Assembly: GCA_009746045.1 (NCBI GenBank) | Contig: RPFO01000050.1 | Span: forward strand, 2,909,216 to 2,973,215 | Reading direction: 5' to 3' | Length of the DNA: 64,000 nucleotides | Source of the DNA: Mesostigma viride | Lineage: Eukaryota > Streptophyta > Mesostigmatophyceae > Mesostigmatales > Mesostigmataceae | Shown here: one piece after another, positions 1-18,669 of the stretch | How the letters are laid out: every line of letters starts with the position of its first letter | Numbering within the stretch: position 1 is the stretch's first letter | Translations under genes and position numbers: made by a program | Notes under the pieces: generated by a model | Databases searched by the model: none | What the model saw: only the letters and a program-made list of their open reading frames with translations | What the model was told of the DNA's origin: nothing

Positions 1-1490
1 TACGGAACTGGATCTGCGACGCTCCTTCACGAGGAATGGACCAACGGAACTGGATCTGCGACGCTCCTTCACGAGGAATGGACCAACGGAACTGGATCTG
101 CGACGCTCCTTCACGAGGAATGGACCTACGGAACTGGATCTGCGACGCTCCTTCACGAGGAACGGACCTACGGAACTGGATCTGCGACGCTCCTTCACGA
201 GGAATGGACCTACGGAACTGGATCTGCGACGCTCCTTCACGAGGAATGGACCTACGGAACTGGACCTGCGACGCTCCTTCACGAGGAATGGACCTAAGGA
301 ACTGGATCTGCGACGCTCCTTCACGAGGAATGGACCTACGGAACTGGATCTGCGACGCTCCTTGACGAGGAATGGACCTACGGAACTGGATCTGCGACGC
401 TCCTTCACGAGGAATGGACCTACGGAACTGGATCTGCGACGCTCCTTCACGAGGAATGGACCTACGGAACTGGATCTGCGACGCTCCTTCACGAGGAACG
501 GACCTACGGAACTGGATCTGCGACGCTCCTTCACGAGGAATGGACCTACGGAACTGGATCTGCGACGCTCCTTCACGAGGAATGGACCTACGGAACTGGA
601 CCTGCGACGCTCCTTCACGAGGAATGGACCTACGGAACTGGATCTGCGACGCTCCTTCACGAGGAATGGACCTACGGAACTGGATCTGCGACGCTCCTTC
701 ACGAGGAATGGACCTACGGAACTGGATCTGCGACGCTCCTTCACGAGGAACGGACCTACGGAACTGGATCTGCGACGCTCCTTCACGAGGAACGGACCTA
801 CGGAACTGGATCTGCGACGCTCCTTCACGAGGAATGGACCTACGGAACCGGACCTGCGACGCTCCTTCACGAGGAACGGACCTACGGAACTGGATCTGCG
901 ACGCTCCTTCACGAGGAATGGACCTACGGAACTGGATCTGCGACGCTCCTTCACGAGGAATGGACCTACGGAACTGGATCTGCGACGCTCCTTCACGAGG
1001 AATGGACCTACGGAACTGGATCTGCGACGCTCCTTCACGAGGAATGGACCTACGGAATTGGATCTGCGACGCTCCTTCACGAGGAACGGACCTACGGAAC
1101 CGGACCTGCGACGCTCCTTCACGAGGAACGGACCTACGGAACTGGATCTGCGACGCTCCTTCACGAGGAATGGACCTACGGAACTGGATCTGCGACGCTC
1201 CTTCACGAGGAACGGACCTACGGAACTGGATCTGCGACGCTCCTTCACGAGGAATGGACCTACGGAACCGGACCTGCGACGCTCCTTCACGAGGAACGGA
1301 CCTACGGAACTGGATCTGCGACGCTCCTTCACGAGGAATGGACCTACGGAACCGGACCTGCGACGCTCCTTCACGAGGAATGGACCAACGGAACTGGACC
1401 TGCGACGCTCCTTCACGAGGAATGGACCTACGGAACCGGACCTGCGACGCTCCTTCACGAGGAACGGACCTACGGAACTGGACCTGCTAT
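1..1490. repeat. 42-bp minisatellite, about 35 copies, in CDC23 intron 9
   Basis: A 42-bp unit beginning ATGGACCTACGGAACTGGAT repeats head to tail from the left edge to about 1,490. Variation is slight: ATGG/ACGG, GATCTG/GACCTG and CTACGG/CAACGG. The unit length is divisible by three and stop-free, which creates long open frames in two frames; these are artefacts. The array lies downstream of CDC23 exon 9 in transcript sense, so it is intronic. It may extend beyond the window. Confidence 0.97.
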
Positions 1491-1504
1491 ATGCTCTTTC
1501 ACCG

Positions 1505-1680
1505 GGTAATGGCAAGCGACTCTTACCCGCGGCGTGGCGGTAACGCTTCCATGGCGGCCGCCGTGTTCTCCGCCTATTAAAGGTACTAGCAATGGCCTAA
1601 TAAAAAGTTAAGGAAATAGGAATAGTAGCTACCGAGCTCACCCACAGGGTGGCGGTACACATCAGCCATCAATCGCGGCC
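1505..1680 (-). repeat. Two decayed copies of the CDC23 exon 9 3' end and splice donor
   Basis: The genuine exon 9 donor is at 2005/2004. Sequence at about 1,520-1,570 repeats it (TCTTACCCGCGGCGTGGCGG and on through the GCGGCCGCCGTGTTCT tract). A second copy lies at about 1,637-1,680. Donor-equivalent positions are about 1,527 and 1,642. Both lie inside intron 9 and keep a GT-like donor. Confidence 0.8.
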
Positions 1681-2004
1681 GCTCTGACCTATTACTTGCA
1701 TGTACTACAGTGCTATTATAGTACTACAATCTACTTTACTAATGGAGGAATGTCCATGTTTCCCAGACCACTGGGAGCCCCCCAAATACGTGACCAATCC
1801 ACAAAGGGGAGAAAACAGCGGGCCAGTAGCGGGCAAGTCCCCAAACTACACCCAAACCAGGGGCAATCCACGAAAACGCAGGTTGCACGCGGGTTGGTTG
1901 CAAGCTCAGACTGCCATGTGGGGCTGGGTGGAGCCAGCGGTGTCACTCTAGTGCCATTATAGTACATGGCAGTGCTCATCAATAGGGGGATGAAGACATC
2001 TTAC

Positions 2005-11767
<9,763 letters not shown>

Positions 11768-13950
11768 GGCCGAAGCAAGCGTCGCTTGGATCACCTAATC
11801 ATCGACATTCCACAATCGTTCATCGTGGTTCACTGAACTCGCTATAGCTAGAACTGCTTCGACTTTGGTTGGACCCCAGAATTTACTGTGAAACTGCAGG
11901 TGTATTGGTGTAAGTCCTCCAGGAGGCCGCAGTTATCATGTCTCGCTGGTCTGAACGCTGCCCGTCATCGACACTCGTCCGGTGTGCTATGGCAGAATGG
12001 CTATGAGTACACAGGGCTGGTCATATCTACGGTTGGCTCGAGCTTATTACAGTAGAGCTTCACATATTTTTTGGCGGGATCGCATCGTTTGAGCGTTTGT
12101 ACTTTGTACGGGTTGTTTCTACTTTCTAGTGCTTTGTTGTTGAGATAAGGCCCAGTATGAAAAACTTCTGCTGACAGCCGCGGATTGTAGCAATCTATCA
12201 TTCTCAATGAATAATTGAATATACATAGACCAAGTAGACTGTACATAATCTCGGTTGCCAAGCTGGCGTCACGATCATAAATTGCCCAAGCGTGAAGCGT
12301 CCCGACTCCAGAGTCCAGCGCCCCACGCCCGACTGCTCGCCGCTCGGTGACCGCAAGTTTTTTACACCGATTCTATGATAGTGATGACAGCTCGTTGATG
12401 ATTGACCAGTGACAATTAATAAGGCCACTCTGACCACGTGACGCATTACTGGCGTGGGCTGTACAAGACCATGGTACAAGTTTGTGAAAAGTCTTGACTA
12501 TCCAACAGCGATTTTTATGCTTGGCTAGTCAGACATCAGCAATCAGGCTTGACTTATTGACTGTCATCTTGAGTGTCATGCGCATCATCAGGCATGATAG
12601 GCATGCCATGGAGTACTATGCTAATCTCATAAGAAAAATAATTACACGAAAGCTAGAAATATCGTCTGCATCATGCCCCAACCTGCAGTCATGAAATGGG
12701 GATATAACCATATTTATCACCACGGAGCCCTCCGGCCGGCCTCTGGGCCACTTCCGGCTACACATAGTTCACCAGTGAGCGTTCGTTCCTCCTCGGGATG
12801 CAGCATGATCATAGACAATGTACTGCCCTTGCCCGCTGTGTTGCCCCATTGTTTGTATCCACCGAAACCCTATGATTTACAGAAGAGACCAAAGTGAGTT
12901 TTTGCCTCCCTAGCCATGCAGGCTAAGTTTCCCTATCGATTCCAACGCTGCTGGCATGCACGCTCCCGTTCCATGCAGTGCCTGTGATCCGCTGTTCAAA
13001 GACCACCCCTAAGCAGAGCCCGGTGCGAGGCCCCCTTCCGAGGACCTTGCGTGATGCAACCCCGTGCACGAAGCATGTCCTTCATCATGTCATTCCACTC
13101 ATCAAACAGGCCCGCTCATTCCTCGCATGCTACGCACAGTGCCACTGCGCTCGGCCACATGCATGCCAACTAGTAGTACCCAAGCTAGCCCTATTGTTTG
13201 ATTCGCACTACTTTCTTATGGCCCACAACAGCTCTGCCACTTGCCACACATACTGCCGTTTGAGCGAACTAGCCTGTTACTCCTCTTTAGTAGTCTAGTA
13301 CAGTTTATCATCGTTTGTACCGTATTCATATGGGTCACATCAGGATCGCGCGCAACAGCTCTCACTGCCACCTGTCACGTGCTTAAATCAGTTCAATCTT
13401 AACCTGCAAACGTGTCACGGATAGTAATGCTAGTGGCAGAGGCGGGCATAGCCGCAGAATCCATGCATCTGTCATCATCACCATGTTGATTATCCTTCCC
13501 AGCAGATGGCGCAGCGGACTTCGAAAAAAAAAAATTGTAAGGCCCAGCTAGGCAGATGGAAGCTACCAAGTACCAAGAAACCAAAAAGAAACCGGTGATA
13601 CCAACTGGGACGTCCCGTCTGATGGTGAAGACCAAGAAAGAGGCCATAGCCACTGCGTATTTTCCCAGTTCCGTGCAGTCATGTTGATTCTTGACGTACC
13701 AAACTAATGAATGCATCATCGTAATTCAGGGCTCATCATCTGACTTCATCTGACCCATTTCAAGGTGTGGAACCCGAAATTTCTACCAAAATGGCATGTT
13801 GACAGCCATATCTTGTATGCAACGGTAGAAAATGTTGGCAAAAGTCACGTGGCAACTCCATGAGTGATTAGCATGTGACTGCATGTCACGTGGGTGCAAA
13901 TACAGAGTAAAGGAACCTTGATCAACACCTATACACAATATAGAACCAAA
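11768..13950. other. Intergenic region upstream of CDC23, no gene recognised
   Basis: This holds the presumed CDC23 promoter (next to 11,767) and AT-richer unique sequence. Open frames are short and lack family motifs. A minus ORF at 13,399-13,719 has two hydrophobic stretches but an A10 run and no recognisable domain. I do not call it a gene. Confidence 0.6.
12560..12710 (+). repeat. Dispersed repeat family E2, copy 1
   Basis: The core GGAGTACTATGCTAATCTCA, an A-rich run, TTACACGAAAG and CGTCTGCATCATGCCC recurs at 17,600-17,790, 37,500-37,625 and, in reverse, 40,556-40,680. No coding capacity. A likely decayed non-autonomous element. Confidence 0.8.
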
Positions 13951-14252
13951 CTTTGTGATGTAGTTAGTTGTACCTTGTGTGCACAGCTGGCGTGATCCTT
14001 GCTTGCCTGCGTCAGATTACTATTATTTTCTTCAGGGTTCTTCTTCTTTTCGGGGTTTACCTTATGTTGCATGCCATTCTCACCTCCGTAATTTATCATT
14101 CTCAATGAATAATTACAGCGGTGAGATGGGCATGCAACATAAGGAAAACCCCGAAAAGAAGAAGAACCCTGAAGAAAGTAATAGTAATCTGACACAGACA
14201 TCCAAGGATCACGCCAGCTGCACAAGATACAACTAACTATGTAATCACAAAA
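13951..14252. mobile_element. Foldback/MITE element, about 140-bp inverted arms
   Basis: The left arm runs TTTGTGATGTAGTTAGTTGT...CAGCTGGCGTGATCC and continues through GAAAAGAAGAAGAACCCTGA (in reverse) to the centre near 14,101. The right arm is its near-perfect reverse complement, ending ACTAACTATGTAATCACAAA. Related half-copies occur at 14,295-14,360, 37,630-37,700 and 41,070-41,225. It has no ORF. A non-autonomous DNA transposon is likely; the superfamily is undetermined. Confidence 0.85.
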
Positions 14253-14369
14253 CTACTATGAATATATATAGTTGTCTCCTTGATAGAACCCTAGGGTTTT
14301 TTCCTTATGTTGCATGCCCATCTCACCTCCGTAATCTATCATTCTCAATGAATATATATAGGCCAGTTA

Positions 14370-14523
14370 GGCTCGAAACACACGCCCTGATCAAGCATGC
14401 TGTTTCCGGCCCCACCGTCTAGGTCATCTAGTACGTCGCTCTACACGTAACCCAGCCATAATTTCAATGCACAAGGATACACATTTCCAGATGTCACCAT
14501 TCATCTTCATCATCCTGAACGAC
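14370..14523 (+). repeat. Dispersed repeat R1, left part (interrupted by LINE)
   Basis: GGCCAGTTAGGCTCGAAACA through CATCATCCTGAACGAC matches 17,083-17,236 closely. There the sequence continues uninterrupted into the R1 right part. Confidence 0.88.
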
Positions 14524-15660
14524 GTTATGCGCCAGGCACGTGCTCGCTTTGCTAGCATTGCAGGCCGTGCCCCTGGCCTAGCGATCACGAACGAGCTTGG
14601 GGAAGGGGGGCCGACTAACAAGCAGAATTTACTAGCTGACCTCATTTATGCCGACGACATCACGCTCATCGAGAAGCCGGAGTCTGCCCAACTTTGGCTG
14701 GACTGCCTGGCGCTCGAGGCTCGGGCGGTTGGTCTAGAAATCAGCCCCAAAACGGAGGCCCTGGCCCTCGGCATGGCCGGCAGGGCCCCCACCCACACTC
14801 CGCCTCTTAGACGATGCCGAGGTCAACTACCCTCCTTCAGGCCGCTTCAAGCTGCTCGGCAGTTGGCTTCCCGACTGCGAGGACGACATGACGACACGGA
14901 TCGGCATGGCGTGGGCGCACCTCCATGACCACCGCCGCTGGTGGAGCAACCCCGCCCTACCCCGGATCGTCAAGCGTGACCTCTTCAAGGTCGTCATTCT
15001 GACGATCCTGACCTACGGCGCCGAGACGTGGACACTGATGCAGGAGCTGGAGCAACGACTCGACGGCGCCGTCACCAAGATGCTGCGCAAGGCCCTTAAC
15101 ATCCCCTTTGGTTTGCACATTAGTAATGAGGATTTGTACGCTGATTTGCCCTATGTTTCCCACATTATTAGGCACAGGCGCCTGGGCCTAGCCGGGCACC
15201 TGGCCCGCACAGATCAGGTAGATACATCCTGAAGATAGACTAGCTGGCACCAAGCCTGCCCAGCCTGGGCAATATGTCCTCACCTGGCGTGCCCCCGGCC
15301 GCGCGCGGCAGGGCCGCCACGTACCGACGGTGGACTTTTCGTGATAGACTCGGCATGGACATGTGCTACACTAGACGTGACGGGCTCACCCCCGGGCAGC
15401 CTCCTGGTTTGTCTGTAATATGATCGAGGCAGATGGTGCGCAAGGATAGATGGCAAGTAGTGATGAAGGAGACCACCCCCAAGCCTGTGGGGGCTCCGCG
15501 TGTGACCAAGTATGGCATTCATAGCGATTCGGGCCGCGGTGCCCACACCCCTGTAACTAGGACCTAGATAGCTTATACCATCCATTCCATCCCATGTTCC
15601 CCTCCCACTGAGGACTTATGCTCACGTGACGCAGTCACGTGTCTATTAATTAATTAATTA
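14524..15660 (+). mobile_element. 5'-truncated LINE with reverse transcriptase fragment
   Basis: A degenerate non-LTR retrotransposon. The RT region reads FIFIILNDVMRQARARF, then DLIYADDITLIEKPESA (the YADD catalytic motif), then ALEARAVGLEISPKTEAL. After a frameshift near 14,810 it continues GRFKLLGSWLPDCEDDM, RIVKRDLFKVVILTILTYGA, ETWTL and RHRRLGLAGHLAR, the usual LINE C-terminal block. The 3' end has an inverted-repeat hairpin (CACGTGACGCAGTCACGTG) and a (TAAT)n tail. It is flanked by a near-perfect target duplication, ATCCTGAACGAC (14,512-14,523) versus ATCCTGAATTAACGAC (15,661-15,676). The uninterrupted target exists at 17,215-17,240. Frameshifted and truncated, so not functional. Confidence 0.92.
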
Positions 15661-15785
15661 ATCCTGAATTAACGACTCGAACACGCGGACAAGATAACGG
15701 CAGGCTCGAGCTACCATGGTCCGGATTCTCCCGATTTCTGGCCGGGCTGCGCTGGTTGTCTCCTTGATAGCTAGAACCCAATATT
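15661..15785 (+). repeat. Dispersed repeat R1, right part
   Basis: Runs from GACTCGAACACGCGGACAAG to CTACCATGGTCCGGATTCTC and TGCGCTGGTTGTCTCCTTGA. It matches 17,232-17,326. Its last about 50 bp is the monomer amplified at 32,885-33,365. Confidence 0.85.
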
Positions 15786-16125
15786 AAATGAAATGAAATG
15801 AAATGAAATTATAACATGCCTCCGTTGGGAGATCATGTAGCACATATTCCTTGATGGATGGGTGGAGTGGAGGGAGCCGCGCAATCGAAATAACCTAACT
15901 CTAGATATAATAAGCTATCTAGTCTAGAAAAATTCTAACGACACTACTCATCAAAGCGCCGCCTCCTCTTGGGGGGAGGTGGCTTGCCCACAGGGGCTGG
16001 CGTGTGAGCCTTGACAATTCTTCTGCCACCGCGTCTTGTTCTGCATGGCAGTCCAAAGAAGGGAGAGAGAGTGGATGCGGTGTTCAAACTGGGGGGAGGA
16101 CCCAATATATAACCCTATATATGAG

Positions 16126-16465
16126 TGAGTAGAGGACATGGGGGGCCTAGGCCTCTCCGTGATTTGGAAGAAGATGATGGACAAGGCCAAGTGGGCCCAG
16201 GTCATAGAGGACAACGAGCCCCCCCCAGTGGGGAAGTGCCCGCGTGTGCAATCCCGCGGGAGGCACGCCAGATAGCTCCCCCTAGGGCAGCGAGCGGCTG
16301 CCTAGATAGATGTTGTAGTTAGAATGCTGTTAGATAGATGTAGTATGTAGACAAGGTAGATAGATTAGACCGGTAGGAATGTTTGCACCCATCCATCCAT
16401 CCATCCATCGGGGTTAATGCTCCGTGACTCCCCAACGGGAGCACGAGTCTAATTAATTAATTAAT
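16126..16465 (+). mobile_element. Second, very short LINE 3' end
   Basis: About 340 bp flanked by 10-bp direct repeats TATATATGAG (16,116-16,125 and 16,466-16,475). The 3' end is a stem-loop (TGCTCCGT...ACGGGAGCA) followed by (TTAA)n. The coding-like stretch (GLSVIWKKMMDKAKWAQVIE) resembles the extreme C-terminus of LINE ORFs. Truncated copy. Confidence 0.75.
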
Positions 16466-16609
16466 TATATATGAGGAGGGAGGGCGCCCTAGCTTCTCTA
16501 GATAACTGCCACAAACTTGTGGGCAGGCCACAGATCGCGCTCTCTCCACAGCAGGGTGCCAGGGCGCAACACTGTGGGTGCAATACAACCATGCAGTACC
16601 ATAGACGTA

Positions 16610-16768
16610 GGCTGAAGCATACAAAGACTATGACCGAGCCATTATGCTCCGTCAAGTCCGATGTTTTTTGCAACGTCACCCACATCTGTTCGGTGCTGCC
16701 CCTTGGCACAAGCTCTACAAACAGGTCGTGGACCGGCTGGATCGCATAGTATCTCCGCACATCTGAAC
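16610..16768 (+). other. Unrecognised coding-like stretch
   Basis: A stop-free stretch reads AEAYKDYDRAIMLRQVRCFL and ends WHKLYKQVVDRLDRIVSPHI before a TGA. Composition looks protein-like and a possible AG acceptor precedes it, but I recognise no family and see no neighbouring exons. It could be a gene or transposon relic. Confidence 0.25.
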
Positions 16769-17082
16769 CCTGTGATGCCAGATCTCCTTTGCGGCCGTTC
16801 CGAGCTTGGCACTGGATTCGTTGTCCACATCGTCGCGTCGCTGCCGCAACACGATGTTTTCTGGCATCCGCGGGCTTTTGGTTCCCGCCGCACATTTGAA
16901 AGTGCTGTCCTCCGGCTTTTTGCCTTTGCACCGTGTGCAGTTCTTGGACGTTTGGAATCATGGCATGGCTAACGTGATGACTGACTAGCTAGACCTTTTC
17001 AGTGGTTTTCCATTTGCGGGTATTTCCTCGTAAATGGTGGGAGAGCGATCGCAGCAATGGTGCTCACCACTAGACACTCCCG

Positions 17083-17326
17083 GCCAGTTAGGCTAGAAAC
17101 ACACGCCCTGATCAAGCATGCTGTTTCCGGCCCCACCGTCTAGGTCATCTAGTCGCTCCACACGTAAGCCAGCCATAATTTCAATGCACAAGGATACACA
17201 TTTCCATCACCATTCATCTTCATCATCCTGAACGACTCGAAAACGCGGAAAAGATAACGGCAGGCTCGAGCTACCATGGTCCGGATTCTCCCGATTTCTG
17301 GCCTGCGCTGGTTGTCTCTTTGATAC
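17083..17326 (+). repeat. Dispersed repeat R1, intact (empty-site) copy
   Basis: An uninterrupted counterpart of 14,370-14,523 plus 15,661-15,785, lacking the LINE. Documents the pre-insertion target sequence. Confidence 0.88.
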
Positions 17327-17599
17327 ATAGCTTGTAAATTTATGTAACGCTATGATGCACGCGGTATTTACTGAGCTATGGCGCGCAGTCACCTGCCCGA
17401 CAGGTCTTGGCATTTTCATTCCCTTGCGCTGCCCTTGACTGTCAGACAAAAATTTACGTTACGTCGATCACAATTACGTCGGAGGTCACGGAATTACGCG
17501 GTACCTACGTCTTACGTTACATGGCTTGTTGTCCAAATTAATGGACAATGTTCATAGGCGGACCAGTGAGTGATCCTCAATGAATGAGGTACTTAAGTA

Positions 17600-17790
17600 A
17601 GTACTTGCGTATACGTCATGCGCATGGGCATGCCAGACTACGACTCTAATCTCATTGGAAAAAAACACACACGAAAGTTACAAATATCAAGGAGACAACC
17701 AGCGCAGGCCAGGAATCGGGAGAATCTGGACGAAAGTTACAAATTAATTAATTAATTAATCGTCTGCATCATGCCCGGCATGCAACTCAT
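17600..17790 (+). repeat. E2 copy carrying a nested insertion
   Basis: E2 is interrupted after ACGAAAGTTACAAAT by ATCAAGGAGACAACCAGCGC...GAGAATCTGG. The 15-mer then repeats, followed by (TAAT)4 and the rest of E2. The inserted piece is the reverse complement of the R1 terminal motif. Confidence 0.8.
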
Positions 17791-17804
17791 GTAAAGTAAA
17801 TGTT

Positions 17805-18195
17805 TCTGGTAGCTTCTGGGCTTTCTTACTTTCTGTTTTCCGCGGAATCTCAGATTTGGGCCGCTACCCCCCCCCCCCCCCCCCCCCGTTTCCCAGGTTT
17901 AAGATCTTGAGACCCTGGATTTAGGAATTTCAGGTTTAAGATCGCAGGGCTGGTTTTGGGCAAAAGATCTTAAAGTAGTTACAAATAGCTGGTCAGTGGC
18001 ATGTGTTATAGATTCATTATGTACTCAGGTATACTGCATCAGGTTTAAGATCGCCTACAGCTCTCAAGTTCGATTCGTCAGCCCTGGATTTGACTTTAGG
18101 TTTAAGATCGCAGCCCTGGGTCGGCCGGACCCCAATCTTAAACGTGTGGGGGTGTGTGTGTAGCGTTTTCACGTTTGTTGCTTTCTGATCTGACG
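17805..18195. repeat. Dispersed repeat interrupted by poly-C / GTTTAAGATC insert
   Basis: Left flank GGTAGCTTCTGGGCTTTCTT...GATTTGGGCCGC and right flank TAGCGTTTTCACGTTTGTTG...GACAATATCT are contiguous at 55,900-56,000. Here about 290 bp intervenes: a C25 run, then at least four copies of a motif around GGTTTAAGATC(G)CAG. Confidence 0.8.
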
Positions 18196-18199
18196 ACAA

Positions 18200-18665
18200 T
18201 ATCTAGTAAATCGTCATCCTATAGTGCAATGCCAAGCACCGACAGTGGTCACCGCCAGGCAGATCCTCCGCCGCAACAGGGACCCGACCGCCAAGCCTCG
18301 CCTGCAAGCGGCTCTGCGGGTCGCCTACGAGCAAGCTGAGAAGGCCGACGCTCAGCAGATGGTCAAGGACCTGCACACCTGCCAGCAGAAGAATGACGGC
18401 AAAGGGGCCTGGTTCTGGTACAAGCGCCTCGGACACCCGGACGGCCTTGGCCGACCCCACCACCACGATGTACCCGGGGCACCGGCCAAGCGGCTCCGCA
18501 CCTGGGCCGAGGCCACTGCAGAGGTCTTGGGGACAGCTGCGCCACCCCCGCCCCTGCTACCGGCCGCCGCCGCCCGCCAGGCAGGCGGCCCAGCCGGGTC
18601 CCCGGCCCCGCCCGGGTCAGCGACGGACTACCTAGCCCCCCCGCTGACCGGCCCGCTCGGCGACA
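18200..18665 (+). mobile_element. GC-rich LINE-like ORF remnant
   Basis: An open frame reads VVTARQILRRNRDPTAKPRL, ALRVAYEQAEKADAQQMVKD, CQQKNDGKGAWFWYKRLGHP, then proline/alanine-rich sequence. It resembles the linker between endonuclease and RT domains of non-LTR elements. It stops within a few bases of the stop codon of gene A on the other strand. Truncated at both ends. Confidence 0.5.
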
Positions 18666-18669
18666 AATG

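Noticed and set aside
36-1580. Plus ORFs with NWICDAPSRGMDLR or GPTELDLRRSFTRN repeats
   Set aside because: 42-bp satellite read in two frames. Lies in the CDC23 intron; no start or domain context.
13399-13719. Minus ORF with two hydrophobic stretches
   Set aside because: No recognised domain, an A10 homopolymer inside, no neighbouring exons; support insufficient for a gene call.
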